DNA of 35,293 bases, taken from assembly GCA_029259795.1 (NCBI GenBank), contig JAJDEM010000273.1:1-35293 (forward strand), written 5' to 3'. The notes below the pieces were generated by a model. That model worked only from the letters and a program-made list of their open reading frames with translations, was not told the origin of the DNA and made no database searches. This document shows, one piece after another, positions 15,560 through 24,928 of the stretch (position 1 is its first letter; every line of letters begins with the position of its first letter). The translations under genes and the position numbers were made by a program. This DNA comes from Planctomycetota bacterium. Its GTDB lineage: Bacteria > Planctomycetota > PLA2 > JAEUHO01.

Positions 15560-16483
15560 CTAGCGAGTAACGGCGTTGGCCATGAGCAGCAGCATCATGC
15601 CCAGTGCGTAGGCATTGAGTTGCATGAAGAAGCGGCGGGCGTCCTTCGCCGTGGGATCCAATCGCAAGTAGCCAATGGTGGCGAGCCCGATCGCGATGGA
15701 AGCCCCGAGCGCCAGGAAGTTCCACGGCAAGTGGATGCCCTGAGTCATGGTGAGCACCAGCCCGCAGACAATCGTCATGAAAGTCCACGACACGGTGATG
15801 CGCTTGAACTGACCGCGGGTGATCAAGGCGGTGGCAGCGGGCAGGCCGGCGCGCTCGTACTGCTTGCCGAAGATCTGGACGAGCAACCAGAAGTGCGGGA
15901 TCTGCCAGATGAAGAAGAAAGCGCCGACTTCGAGGATCCGCCCATCAAGCGGGTGCCCCCCCGCCGCACACCACCCGAGGATCGGCGGCACGGCGCCGAT
16001 GATCGCGCCGGGCACCACGGCGAACGCCGTGAGGCGCTTCAGGGCGTAGTAGATGCCGTTGTAGAAGACGATCGAGAACACGCCGAGGCCCACGACGATC
16101 CAGACGTGGTGCTGCACGTAGCCGACGACGTTCAGCCCCGCGACGATGAACAGCACAGCGACGACCAGCGCGCCGGTCGCGGAGATCCGACCCGAGGGGA
16201 TGGGCCGGTTCTTGGTCCGATCCATCTGCGCGTCGACGCGCCACTCCTGCACCTGATTGATCGTGGCCGAGCCGCACGCGATCAGGAACACGCCGAGGAC
16301 AGGCACGAGCATCTCGAGGTCGAAGGACCCGGTGAAGAGCACCCAGCCTGTCATGACGGAGAAGGTGACGGCGAAGGTGATGCGCGCCTTGCCGAGTTCC
16401 AGCAGCATGCGCACGACCCGCCAGACGGTCGCCGCGGCCTGCCCGATCGAGTTCTCGTAGAACGTCGGCGGCGCGGAAGCCAC
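15560..16483 (-). CDS. ctaB: Protoheme IX farnesyltransferase (heme O synthase)
   Basis: Transfers a farnesyl group to heme B to make heme O for the oxidase, as a UbiA-family membrane enzyme (307 residues, about nine membrane segments). The prenyl-diphosphate/Mg motif NQVQEWRVDAQMDRTKNRP lies near residue 76 and the second conserved loop YYALKRLTAFAVVPG near 145. The start is GTG 16483, 8 bases after the coxB stop; no ATG gives a full-length N-terminus. It is the last gene of the respiratory operon. Heme A synthase (CtaA) is not in the window. Confidence 0.95.
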   Translation of the reverse strand: MASAPPTFYENSIGQAAATVWRVVRMLLELGKARITFAVTFSVMTGWVLFTGSFDLEMLVPVLGVFLIACGSATINQVQEWRVDAQMDRTKNRPIPSGRISATGALVVAVLFIVAGLNVVGYVQHHVWIVVGLGVFSIVFYNGIYYALKRLTAFAVVPGAIIGAVPPILGWCAAGGHPLDGRILEVGAFFFIWQIPHFWLLVQIFGKQYERAGLPAATALITRGQFKRITVSWTFMTIVCGLVLTMTQGIHLPWNFLALGASIAIGLATIGYLRLDPTAKDARRFFMQLNAYALGMMLLLMANAVTR

Positions 16484-16491
16484 GTGGATCG

Positions 16492-17571
16492 CTACTTGTT
16501 CTGAGCCAGCTCTTTGATGGCTGCCTCGACGCGCTGCTTCATGTCGATGACCACGCTCTTCTGCTCATCCAACTTCTGTGCCTTGATGAGGGCAGCGAAC
16601 TCCTCCTCGGTCGTCGCCGAGCGATCAGCGCCTTCGCTCGAGAAGGACGCGACGTAGTGCGCGAGGGCGAAGCGCTGCCAGGCCGAGAGGTTGGCGAACG
16701 ACTTCATGCGCGTGCCGTCGAGGCCCGTGGTGAGCGTGTTGAAGATCTCGGTGATCTTCACGCCCTTCTTCCACTTGGAGATGGGGTCATCGCGGAAGCT
16801 ACGGGCGCCCTCGACGAGGCCACCCTGGCCCTGCGCGCCGTGGCACGACTGGCAGTAGGTGGCGTAGAGCTGCTTGACGTCCGGCACCTTCTCGAGCATC
16901 GCCGCCGTGTCGCCGGTCATCAGGTCAGCGGCGTTCTTGACCGGGGCATTGAGCATCTCGGCCTGCGTACGCAGGTAGGCGTCGAACTCCGCCTGGGGCA
17001 GAGCGCGCAGCTTGGTGATCATCTTCGCGTGATCGGTGCCGCAGAACTCAGCACAGAAGATGTTGTACGTCCCCTCCTCGGCCTCGAACCAGAGGTAGGT
17101 GTCGAGCCCGGGGACACAGTCTTCCTTCACGCGGTAGGCGGGGATGTACAGGCTGTGCAACACATCGTCGTCCGGGGACGAGAGGTTGCAGCGGATCGGC
17201 ACGCCGGCAGGGACGACGAGTTCGGAGTCGCTGACGCCGGCCTGCGGGTGGGTGAAGGTCCAGGACCACTGCTGGGCCTTGACCTCAACAACGTACGCGT
17301 TCTCCGGCACCTTGCGCATGAGCTCGAATCCCTCGAGCCCCACGTAGAACATCCAAAGTCCGATGAGCGTCGGAATGATCGTCCAAATGACCTCGAGAGT
17401 CATGTTGCCCGAGATACGGGCCGGCTTCGGGTGCCGGCTGCGGTGGTACTTGAAAGCGAACAGGACGAGCGCTGCCATGATGCCGACCATGAGGATCAGG
17501 CAGGCGACCGTCAGGGTCCAAAAGGCCCCATCGACGGCATCGACGATCTTCTGTGAAGCGAGGTAGAGCAT
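16492..17571 (-). CDS. coxB: Cytochrome c oxidase subunit II with fused cytochrome c
   Basis: Subunit II of a caa3-type oxidase, 359 residues. Two N-terminal membrane segments precede the CuA domain, with CAEFCGTDHAKM near residue 175 holding the Cys, His and Met ligands and the His near DDDVLHSLYIPA upstream. A C-terminal class I cytochrome c carries CQSCH near residue 242 and a Met ligand probably in TRMKSFANLS. The fused cytochrome accepts electrons directly from the quinol-oxidising complex. A charged tail of about 45 residues ends the protein. ATG 17571 has only a weak purine stretch (GAGATCAAG) upstream. Confidence 0.96.
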   Translation of the reverse strand: MLYLASQKIVDAVDGAFWTLTVACLILMVGIMAALVLFAFKYHRSRHPKPARISGNMTLEVIWTIIPTLIGLWMFYVGLEGFELMRKVPENAYVVEVKAQQWSWTFTHPQAGVSDSELVVPAGVPIRCNLSSPDDDVLHSLYIPAYRVKEDCVPGLDTYLWFEAEEGTYNIFCAEFCGTDHAKMITKLRALPQAEFDAYLRTQAEMLNAPVKNAADLMTGDTAAMLEKVPDVKQLYATYCQSCHGAQGQGGLVEGARSFRDDPISKWKKGVKITEIFNTLTTGLDGTRMKSFANLSAWQRFALAHYVASFSSEGADRSATTEEEFAALIKAQKLDEQKSVVIDMKQRVEAAIKELAQNK

Positions 17572-17597
17572 CTTGATCTCGTGGGCTGTAGGCCGAT

Positions 17598-17897
17598 CTA
17601 CCTGAAGGAGTAGTCAGCGAACGTAAGGATGACGAAGGTGACGTACGTCAGGATCGTGGCGATCAAGAACCACCAGATGGCGCGATTCTCGAACTTGACG
17701 TGCATGAACCAGAGGACGACGAGGGTGCTCTTCGCGCAGGCGATGAGGAGCGCCACGATGATCGTCATGTGCCGCATGTCGGCGTACGAGACCCCGACCG
17801 TGACCAGGGTGAGCATGCAGAGTGCGAGCCAGATCCCAATGTACGTCCCGTACGGGATGAGATGAGGCTCGTCGGCGTGATCTTGCGTATGTGACAT
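17598..17897 (-). CDS. coxD: Cytochrome c oxidase subunit IV-type protein
   Basis: A 99-residue membrane protein with three hydrophobic segments and the family stretch CAKSTLVVLWFMHVKFEN, typical of bacterial small subunit IV (COX4/CyoD-like prokaryotic cytochrome c oxidase). It stabilises the oxidase. ATG 17897 has AGGAG 5 bases upstream, and this ribosome site overlaps the coxC stop codon. The N-terminus is His/Asp-rich. Confidence 0.9.
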   Translation of the reverse strand: MSHTQDHADEPHLIPYGTYIGIWLALCMLTLVTVGVSYADMRHMTIIVALLIACAKSTLVVLWFMHVKFENRAIWWFLIATILTYVTFVILTFADYSFR

Positions 17898-17905
17898 GCT
17901 CGCTC

Positions 17906-18544
17906 CTAGGCAACCAGGTAGATGAGCGGGAAGAGGAAGATCCAGATCAGATCGACCAAGTGCCAGTAGAGCCCGATGTTGTCCAGGAACGTGATGCGCT
18001 CCGTACTGACAGCGCCGGACTTGATGCGCGCGCGGACCCAGAGGATCAGCGCGGCGCCGATGATGACGTGCAGCGCGTGGATGCCCGTCATCGTGAAGTA
18101 GAGACCGAAGAACATCTGCTCCCCGCGGGCCATGGCCAGCAGGTGCTCCGAGCCCGGGTAGATCCCGTGCTCGAACTTCGCGCCCCATTCGAAGGCCTTG
18201 ACCACGCAGAACAGGCCCGCGCAGGCCACCGTCATGTCGAGGAGCTTGATCGAGAGCTCCTTCTTGCCCCGCTGCAGGGCTGCAATGGACAAGGCCATCG
18301 TCAACGAGCTCGTGAGCAGCACCAGCGTGTTGAACGTCCCGATCGGGATGCTGAGCTGCGCCGAGCCCACCGTGAAGTGCCACGTGTAGGTCTCGAGGTA
18401 CACCGCGTAGGCGATGAACACGGCTCCAAAGAGCAGAAGCTCTGTGAAGAGGAACAGCCACATACCCATCTTCCACGCGACCGGGTCATAACCCGGCACA
18501 CCGTAGTGGGCATGGTGGTCGTCGTGTGCGGCTGCGTTGCTCAT
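17906..18544 (-). CDS. coxC: Cytochrome c oxidase subunit III
   Basis: A 212-residue protein with five membrane segments, the short form of subunit III found in caa3 and cytochrome-bo-type oxidases. Recognisable parts are GMWLFLFTELLLFGAVFIAY, VLLTSSLTMALSIAAL, GLYFTMTGIHALHVIIG and YWHLVDLIWIFLFPLIYL. Its ATG overlaps the coxA stop (ATGA), which implies translational coupling. The N-terminus is His-rich. Confidence 0.96.
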   Translation of the reverse strand: MSNAAAHDDHHAHYGVPGYDPVAWKMGMWLFLFTELLLFGAVFIAYAVYLETYTWHFTVGSAQLSIPIGTFNTLVLLTSSLTMALSIAALQRGKKELSIKLLDMTVACAGLFCVVKAFEWGAKFEHGIYPGSEHLLAMARGEQMFFGLYFTMTGIHALHVIIGAALILWVRARIKSGAVSTERITFLDNIGLYWHLVDLIWIFLFPLIYLVA

Positions 18545-20211
18545 GCCTGCACCTCGGCCGGAGCGGCCTTGCTGTCATCATCACCGAGGTGAGGAATGTC
18601 GTAGTCGTAGGGACCGTCGGTAATGATCGGCTCCTCGTGGAACTGATGGACCGGCGGCGGCGAAGGCACGCGCCAGTCGAGCGAGGCGGCGTTCCAGGGG
18701 TTGGTCTCGGCGTCACTGCCCCACCACTTGGCCCAGCGCATGCAACCGATGAGGTTGAGCACCAGCAGGATCAGTCCCGTGGCGATGATCCAGGAGCCGT
18801 AGGTCGAGAGCTCGTGATAGCCCTGGTACTCCGCCAGGTAGTCCTGGTAGCGGCGCGGCATGCCCTTGAGGCCGGCGATGAAGAGCGGGAAGTACAGCGT
18901 GTTGAAGCCGACGAAGAACAGCACGAAGCCGATCATGCCGAGCGTCTTGTTGTACATCCGGCCGAACATTTTCGGCCACCAGTAGTAGAGGGCGCCGAAG
19001 AACATGGTGCCCGTGCCACCGAACATCGTGTAGTGGAAGTGAGCCACGATGAACGACGTGTCGTGAATGTGGATGTCGACGGAGAGCGCCGCCTGCTGAA
19101 GCCCCGTGAACCCACCGATCGAGAACAAGAACATGAAGGCAAAGGCGAACAGCATCGGCAGTTCGATGCGGATGGAGCCCTTGTACATGGTTGCGAGCCA
19201 GTTGAAGATCTTGACCGCGCTCGGCACCGACACGAAGAACGTCAGGAACGAGAAGATGATGCGGCCCTCGTCGGCCATGCCCGACGTGAACATGTGGTGC
19301 GCCCACACGAGCGAGCCGATCGCTGCGATGGCGATCGACGAAACAGCGATGAACCGATAGCCGAAGATGCGCTTTTGGCTGAAGACGGGCACGATCTCGG
19401 AGACGACCGCCATGGCCGGCAGGACCATGATGTAGACGGCCGGGTGCGAGTAGATCCAGAACATGTGCTGGAAGAGGATCGGGTCGCCGCCCATGGAGGC
19501 GTTGAAGATGCCCACGCCGAAGAACTTCTCGAAGAGGACGAGAACGAGCGTGATGCCCACGACGGGCGTCGCGAGGACGGCGATCCAGGACGTAGCGTAG
19601 ATGCCCCACACAAAGAGCGGCATCTGGCGCCAGCCCATGGTCGGTGCCCGCAGGCGGTGCACCGTCGTAATCATGTTGAGGCCGGTCAAGATCGAGGACC
19701 AGCCCAGTAGGAAGGCCGCGAGCATCGGCAGGACGACGTTGGCGTCCGTGTTGCCCGAGTAGGGCACATAGAAGGTCCAGCCCGTGTCGACACCACCGGC
19801 GCCGACCGACCAAAGCGCGAGGACGGCCCCTGCGACGTAGAAGTACCAGGACGCGAGATTCAGCCTGGGGAACGAGACGTCATTGGCGCCGACCATGATC
19901 GGCAGCGCGAAGTTGCCGAAGATGGCGGGGATGCTCGGGATGATGAACAGGCAGATCATGATCACGCCGTGGAGCGTGAGCACGCGGTTGTAGGCGGCGC
20001 CGTCAAGGAACTGGGTGCCCGGCTTCAGGAGCTCGGCGCGCATCAACAGGCCAAGCGTCATGGCCACGAAGAAGAAGGCGACGATCATGAGCAGATACAT
20101 GATCGCGATGCGCTTGTGGTCGGTGGTCTTGAGCCACTCCCAGGACCACGGGCCCCCGCCAGCCCGGATGTAGTCGACCTCACCGAGGTCGGGTAGCGCT
20201 TGGGTGGTCAT
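18541..20211 (-). CDS. coxA: Cytochrome c oxidase subunit I (A2-type)
   Basis: The catalytic heme-copper subunit, 556 residues, twelve membrane segments. The heme and CuB histidines are seen in TLHGVIMICLFI, YSHPAVYIM, AHHMFTSG and HDTSFIVAHFHYTM; the Tyr of HPAVY is the His-cross-linked Tyr. The D-channel glutamate of A1 enzymes (HPEVY) is replaced by Ala, with YS just before, which is the YSHPxV signature of A2-type oxidases. K-channel residues appear present. Start ATG 20211 overlaps the SCO stop by one base (TGATG); the frame continues upstream but there it reads through the SCO gene. The enzyme reduces O2 and pumps protons. Confidence 0.97.
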   Translation of the reverse strand: MTTQALPDLGEVDYIRAGGGPWSWEWLKTTDHKRIAIMYLLMIVAFFFVAMTLGLLMRAELLKPGTQFLDGAAYNRVLTLHGVIMICLFIIPSIPAIFGNFALPIMVGANDVSFPRLNLASWYFYVAGAVLALWSVGAGGVDTGWTFYVPYSGNTDANVVLPMLAAFLLGWSSILTGLNMITTVHRLRAPTMGWRQMPLFVWGIYATSWIAVLATPVVGITLVLVLFEKFFGVGIFNASMGGDPILFQHMFWIYSHPAVYIMVLPAMAVVSEIVPVFSQKRIFGYRFIAVSSIAIAAIGSLVWAHHMFTSGMADEGRIIFSFLTFFVSVPSAVKIFNWLATMYKGSIRIELPMLFAFAFMFLFSIGGFTGLQQAALSVDIHIHDTSFIVAHFHYTMFGGTGTMFFGALYYWWPKMFGRMYNKTLGMIGFVLFFVGFNTLYFPLFIAGLKGMPRRYQDYLAEYQGYHELSTYGSWIIATGLILLVLNLIGCMRWAKWWGSDAETNPWNAASLDWRVPSPPPVHQFHEEPIITDGPYDYDIPHLGDDDSKAAPAEVQA

Positions 20212-21041
20212 CAGGCCTTCCCTTTCCTTCGCTTCCTCAGCGCAACGCCGAAGAGGAAGATGGCGGCGCCGAGGAGCGTCACGACGAGGATGATCTTGTT
20301 GACCTCCAGGACGTAGGCCTTCCCCTCGGCGTCGTAGCTGTAGCAAAGCTTCTGGATCTGCTGGAAGAAGCTGCGGGCGTTACCGTCGCGCGCATCGTTC
20401 AAAGCCAGTTCCAGATGGAAGGGGAGCATCTCGAGCCCCCCGAGGTAGCGGACGATCTTGCCTTCCTTGGAGAGGAAGATGACCGTGCCCGCGTGCTTGA
20501 AGTCGTCCTGCTTGTCCTTCTGATAGAGGAACCCGACAGCCTGGGTGAGCTTGTCGATGTTCTCCTTGTCGCCGGTCAGGAAGCGCCAGGCGTCGTCAGG
20601 TACGTCGGTCTTGACGCGCTTGAGGAAGTTCGTCCTGCCGGTCTTGGCGAGCTCGGTGGTCTCGCGCGGATCGAAGCTGACCGTGATGAGGTCGTAGTCC
20701 TTGCCGGGCTGGAGGGTCCCCAGCTCGTCGATCGTGTTGCCGAGCTCGTTGAGGAGCTCGCCGCAGATGTTCGGGCAGCGGAGGTAGACGAGCGTGAGGA
20801 TCGTCGGCTGGCGAAGCAGCGACTTCAGCTCGACCTCGCGGCCCTCGGTGTCCGTGAACATGAGCCCGTCGGGGATCACGTCGCCGAGCTTCTCCTCGAC
20901 GCCGACCTTGCCGTCCGGGCTGAGGTCCTTGTTGGGTGTGGCGGTCGCCTTGCCCCCACACGCGGGCAAAGCCAGCGACAGCCCAGCGCACAGCGCCAAG
21001 GCGGCGAGCGAGCGGAGCAGAAGCGAGGAGCGGAGGGCCAT
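20211..21041 (-). CDS. SCO1/SenC-type copper chaperone with C-terminal membrane anchor
   Basis: Delivers copper to the CuA site of subunit II or reduces its cysteines. The 276-residue protein has a lipoprotein signal (LPAC, Cys28), the thioredoxin-like SCO fold with C89-x3-C93 (RCPNICGE) and the copper-ligand H183 (DFKHAGTVIFL), plus a C-terminal membrane segment (VNKIILVVTLLGAAIFLFGVAL) and a basic tail. Double anchoring by lipid and helix is more than the usual SCO needs. ATG 21041 was chosen because it starts the lipoprotein signal; no strong ribosome site is visible. It sits between actF (41 bases) and coxA (1-base overlap). Confidence 0.93.
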   Translation of the reverse strand: MALRSSLLLRSLAALALCAGLSLALPACGGKATATPNKDLSPDGKVGVEEKLGDVIPDGLMFTDTEGREVELKSLLRQPTILTLVYLRCPNICGELLNELGNTIDELGTLQPGKDYDLITVSFDPRETTELAKTGRTNFLKRVKTDVPDDAWRFLTGDKENIDKLTQAVGFLYQKDKQDDFKHAGTVIFLSKEGKIVRYLGGLEMLPFHLELALNDARDGNARSFFQQIQKLCYSYDAEGKAYVLEVNKIILVVTLLGAAIFLFGVALRKRRKGKA

Positions 21042-21082
21042 GGGACGTTTTGCCTTGCTGGAGACAGCTCTCTTGAGCCTGG

Positions 21083-22321
21083 TTAGTGGAGGTGGAACTG
21101 ACGCGACGCCTCGAAGGCGGGATCCTTGGAAGCGACCATCTCGTTGCGGCGCATGAAGCGCGCGATGGCCACCAACACGGCACCCCCGAAGAGCAGGACC
21201 GGGCCGAACTCCTGGTAGCCAAGACCGGGGCCGTCGGCACCGAAGTAGTTCGGCATGACGAGCCAGTAGAGGTCCAACAGCTGTCCGAGGAGAATGAACA
21301 CGGAAATCTGGGCGAGCTTGCGCTCGTTCATCTTGGCGTGCCGTGAGAGCAGGAAGAAGAACGGGATCACGAAGCGCACGAAGGCGAGCGCGACGGTCAC
21401 CGGCCCCCACCCGTTGCTCAAGCGCTTGGTGAAGTAGATCGTCTCTTCCGGCATGTTCGCGTACCAGATCAGCATGAACTGGCTGAACGCGATGTAGCCC
21501 CAGAAGCAGGTGAACGCGAAGAGCAGGCCACCCAGGCTGTAGAGGTGATCCCCGCGGATGAGCTCCGGAGCGATGTGCCCCGAGCGCTTCAAGCCGACGA
21601 CGGCAAGCGTGATCGCGGCAAGGCCCGAGAGCGTGATGCCTCCGAAGACGTACACACCGTAGATCGTGCTGAACCAGTTCGGCTCGAGGCTCATGAGCCA
21701 GTCAAACGACGCGAACGTCGCCGTGAAACCGAAGAGGATGATGAACGGACCGGACCACTTCTTCATGCGGGCGGCGACGCCCGGGCCGGCACCGGCGTCC
21801 TGCTTGAGCGAGCCACGGACGAAGAACCAGGTGAAGAAGATCCAGATGGCGAAGAAGAGCGCCATGCGGATCATGAACCCGGACTCGCTGAGGTACGTGC
21901 CCTTCACGTGCACGGCGTGCTTGGCCATCTCCGTGGTGGGGTTTCGCCAGGGGAAGATCGTCGAGTCGGGATGCAGGATCGCGACGAAGAGCATCGGCAC
22001 GAACATGAGCCCGATGAGCAGCATTGGCGAGGCGAGCATCTCGGCCACGCGCCGCAGGACGACCGACCACACGGAGCTCGTTGCGTGCTGCAGGGCCACG
22101 AAGAAGAGGCTGCCAAGCACGATGGCCCATACGAACGTGAAGCCGATCATGTAGCCAAAGCCGAAGCGGGTGCGGCTGTCTTCGTCGAAGAACGCGATGG
22201 CGCAGAGCACGACACCGATGCCGAGCAGCGCGAGCCCGATCTTGGTCAACGTGCCGCCCCGGGCCGCGCCTGCGCTGGCGTCCGGCGTCGGCAGGGGTGT
22301 GGGGGTCGTAGCGTCGGTCAT
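21083..22321 (-). CDS. actF: Alternative complex III, integral membrane subunit ActF
   Basis: A 412-residue polytopic protein (about ten membrane segments) matching the NrfD/PsrC-like ActF subunit of ACIII, which together with ActC forms the membrane core that binds quinol. Typical stretches are ASFDWLMSLEPNWFSTIYGVYVFGG, WGYIAFSQFMLIWYANMPEET and LDLYWLVMPNY. ATG 22321 overlaps the actE stop by one base (TGATG). Confidence 0.93.
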   Translation of the reverse strand: MTDATTPTPLPTPDASAGAARGGTLTKIGLALLGIGVVLCAIAFFDEDSRTRFGFGYMIGFTFVWAIVLGSLFFVALQHATSSVWSVVLRRVAEMLASPMLLIGLMFVPMLFVAILHPDSTIFPWRNPTTEMAKHAVHVKGTYLSESGFMIRMALFFAIWIFFTWFFVRGSLKQDAGAGPGVAARMKKWSGPFIILFGFTATFASFDWLMSLEPNWFSTIYGVYVFGGITLSGLAAITLAVVGLKRSGHIAPELIRGDHLYSLGGLLFAFTCFWGYIAFSQFMLIWYANMPEETIYFTKRLSNGWGPVTVALAFVRFVIPFFFLLSRHAKMNERKLAQISVFILLGQLLDLYWLVMPNYFGADGPGLGYQEFGPVLLFGGAVLVAIARFMRRNEMVASKDPAFEASRQFHLH

Positions 22322-22947
22322 CACTTGGCCTCGGCGTTCTTCTTGGCGGTCTGGAGCGTGCGCAGGAAGTTCACGACGTCCCAGCGTTCCTTGGGATCGA
22401 GCACGTTCGCGTACGAAGGCATCTTGTTCTGCCCGCGGGTCATCACATGCCAGAGACGGCCGTCGGGGTACATGCGCGCCTGCGGCGTGTGCAAGGACGG
22501 CGGAGCCGGGAAGAGGTCCGGGCCCTGGATGCGGCCATCGCCGTCGCCCCACGGGCCGTGGCAGGTGATGCAGATGCGGTCGAAGATGGCCTTGCCGCGA
22601 CGCGCGGAAGCCTCCGTGAGCTCGACCGGGTTGGTGAGGGTCTCGCCGGCATGCTTGGCGGCCTTCTCCTCGTCCTTCTCGCTCACGTGGTACGGGAACC
22701 AGCCCTGGGGGATGGTGCCCGCGACCGGCGGGCGCTCGGATGGGATCTGCTCGTCGCTGAACCAGCCGTACTCGCCCTGGGGCTTGGCCTTCGCCTGCAC
22801 CGCCATGTCGTTGAGGATGTCGAGGTAGGGCAGCGCGAGGAAGAGCAGCGGAATCAAGAGGATGATGATGGGCAGCGCGACGAGCGTCGCGCGCCAGGCG
22901 CCCTCATTCCACGCGGGCTTCCAGCGGCCGAGGATCTGCTTCAGCAT
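22321..22947 (-). CDS. actE: Alternative complex III, mono-heme cytochrome c subunit ActE
   Basis: A 208-residue membrane-anchored cytochrome c. One N-terminal hydrophobic segment (about 22-44) is followed by a cytochrome domain with C126-x2-C129-H130 (CITCH) and a Met ligand at M176 (KMPSY). It carries electrons out of ACIII towards the caa3 oxidase. ATG 22947 lies 3 bases after the actD stop, with GGAGG upstream inside the end of actD. Confidence 0.95.
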   Translation of the reverse strand: MLKQILGRWKPAWNEGAWRATLVALPIIILLIPLLFLALPYLDILNDMAVQAKAKPQGEYGWFSDEQIPSERPPVAGTIPQGWFPYHVSEKDEEKAAKHAGETLTNPVELTEASARRGKAIFDRICITCHGPWGDGDGRIQGPDLFPAPPSLHTPQARMYPDGRLWHVMTRGQNKMPSYANVLDPKERWDVVNFLRTLQTAKKNAEAK

Positions 22948-22950
22948 GAT

Positions 22951-23562
22951 CTAGACCTCCCCGTGTTCGGTGGCGGCGTCATCGTCTTCGGAGGCCTCGT
23001 CTTCGGAGGCCTCGTCTTCAGGGGCATACAGGACGCGGATGTCCTGGCAGCCGGTCTCATCGAGGAGCGCCTGGGCGGCTTCCTGTGTGAACTTCGGGTC
23101 CTCGGCCTCGAGGACTACGCCGAGGCGCGTCGTCGTAACTTCGACCATGACGTCGTTGTCGTGCAGCGGCGAAGCCCAGCGGCCGAGCTTCGTCAGCTTG
23201 ATCATGCCGCCCATCGTTGCGAGGCCTGCGAAGAGCACGAACGCCTCGAACGTGATGGGCACGAACGCCGGCCAGCTGAAGTACGGCTTGCCGCCGATGC
23301 GGACCGGATAGTCCACGGCGCTCATCCAGTACATCATGTACATGCCCAAGCACCCGCCGATCAAGCCGGCGGTGAGCGTGATGTAGGGCATCGGCGAGGG
23401 CTTGAGGCCCATGGCGTCGTCGAGGCCGTGCAGCGGGTAGGGCGTGTGGCAGTCCCACTTCGTGTAGCCCGCGTCGCGCACCTTCTCGGCCGCTGCGATC
23501 AGGGCGTTGGGCTCGTCGAACAGCCCAATCATCCCGACGACCTTGCGGTCCTGATCATGCAT
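22951..23562 (-). CDS. actD: Alternative complex III subunit ActD
   Basis: A 203-residue protein of the ActD (DUF3341) type: an N-terminal soluble domain ([24 protein letters not shown]), [17 protein letters not shown], two membrane segments, and a C-terminal soluble part ending in an acidic Glu/Asp/Ala tail. ATG 23562 has GGAGG upstream and overlaps the end of actC by 8 bases (ATGCATGA). Confidence 0.94.
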   Translation of the reverse strand: MHDQDRKVVGMIGLFDEPNALIAAAEKVRDAGYTKWDCHTPYPLHGLDDAMGLKPSPMPYITLTAGLIGGCLGMYMMYWMSAVDYPVRIGGKPYFSWPAFVPITFEAFVLFAGLATMGGMIKLTKLGRWASPLHDNDVMVEVTTTRLGVVLEAEDPKFTQEAAQALLDETGCQDIRVLYAPEDEASEDEASEDDDAATEHGEV

Positions 23563-24928
23563 GGTGACCTCCCGTGGGCTGGGCGCCCGGCGCAACGGCC
23601 TTCGCCTCTGCGACGGCGACCGTGGGCAGGAAGCGGCAGAAGAGGAGCAGCAGCGTCAGGAAGAGCCCGAAGCTTCCGACCAGCAGACCGTAGTCCACGA
23701 TCGTCGGCGTGAAGTCGTGCCAACTCGACGGCAGGAAGTCTCGGTGCAGCGCCATGATGATGACGAAGCGCTCGAACCACATGCCGATGTTGACCGCGAT
23801 CACGATCGGGTACATGTACTTGATCGTGCGCCGGATCTTCTTGAACCAGAGCAGCTGCGGCAGGATCACGTTGCACGTGACCATGATCGCGTAGGCCCAG
23901 CCGTAGGAGCCGAACGCCCGGTTCATGAAGGCGAAGCGCTCGAACGCCACACCGCTGTACCAGGCGATGAAGAGCTCCATCATGTAGGCGTAGCCCACCA
24001 TCAGCGACGTCACGAGGACGATGCGGTTCATCACATCGAGGTGATCGATCGTGATGATGTGCTGAAGCTTGAAGTACTTCCGCATGATGATGATGAGCGT
24101 CGCGACCATCGCGAAGCCGCTGAAGATCGCGCCCGCCACGAAGTAGGGCGGGAAGATCGTCGTGTGCCAACCCGGGATGACCGAGGTCGCGAAGTCGAAC
24201 GAGACCACCGAGTGCACCGAGAGGACGAGCGGGGTGGAGAGGCCGGCGAACAGCAGGTAGGCCTTCTCGTAGTGCTGCCAGGCGCGGTTGCTGCCCTTCC
24301 AGCCGAGGCTGAGGATGCCGTAGACGAGCTTCCGGACCCGGTGCGTCGCACGATCGCGCGCCGCAGCAAGGTCGGGGATGAGGCCCGTGTACCAGAACAT
24401 CAAGGACACCAGCGCGTAGGTCGAGACGGCGAACACGTCCCAGAGCAGCGGGGAGCGGAAGTTCACCCAGATGCCATTGGCGTTGGGCAGCGGCAGCAGC
24501 CAGTAGGCCGCGAGCCACGGACGCCCCGTGTGCACCATCGGGAACTGCAACGCCACGATGACGGCAAAGATCGTCATCGCCTCCGCGAAGCGGGCGATGG
24601 AAGTACGCCACTTCTGGCGCAAGAGGTAGAGAATCGCGCTGATGAGGGTGCCGGCGTGGCCGATACCGATCCAGAACACGAAGTTCGTGATCGCGAAACC
24701 CCAGCCAACCGGGTTGTTGTTGCCCCAGCTGCCGATACCGACGGCGATCGTGTAGACGAACGAGATGCCGAAGATGGCCGCGCCGATCTTGGCAACGGTG
24801 AAGGCCGCCAGCCAGCGCGTCGTCGGGAACGACTCAAACGGCGCCGCAATGTCGTCGTCGATCTTCTGCAGCGTGGCTTGGGGCCCGCTCACACCGCCGA
24901 CGACTTCCGTCTCCTCAGGAGGCGTCAT
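23555..24928 (-). CDS. actC: Alternative complex III, NrfD-like membrane subunit ActC
   Basis: A 457-residue NrfD/PsrC-family membrane protein with about ten segments ([64 protein letters not shown]). It binds menaquinol or ubiquinol next to the ActB iron-sulfur clusters. Its ATG overlaps the actB stop by one base (TAATG). Confidence 0.96.
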   Translation of the reverse strand: MTPPEETEVVGGVSGPQATLQKIDDDIAAPFESFPTTRWLAAFTVAKIGAAIFGISFVYTIAVGIGSWGNNNPVGWGFAITNFVFWIGIGHAGTLISAILYLLRQKWRTSIARFAEAMTIFAVIVALQFPMVHTGRPWLAAYWLLPLPNANGIWVNFRSPLLWDVFAVSTYALVSLMFWYTGLIPDLAAARDRATHRVRKLVYGILSLGWKGSNRAWQHYEKAYLLFAGLSTPLVLSVHSVVSFDFATSVIPGWHTTIFPPYFVAGAIFSGFAMVATLIIIMRKYFKLQHIITIDHLDVMNRIVLVTSLMVGYAYMMELFIAWYSGVAFERFAFMNRAFGSYGWAYAIMVTCNVILPQLLWFKKIRRTIKYMYPIVIAVNIGMWFERFVIIMALHRDFLPSSWHDFTPTIVDYGLLVGSFGLFLTLLLLFCRFLPTVAVAEAKAVAPGAQPTGGHHA

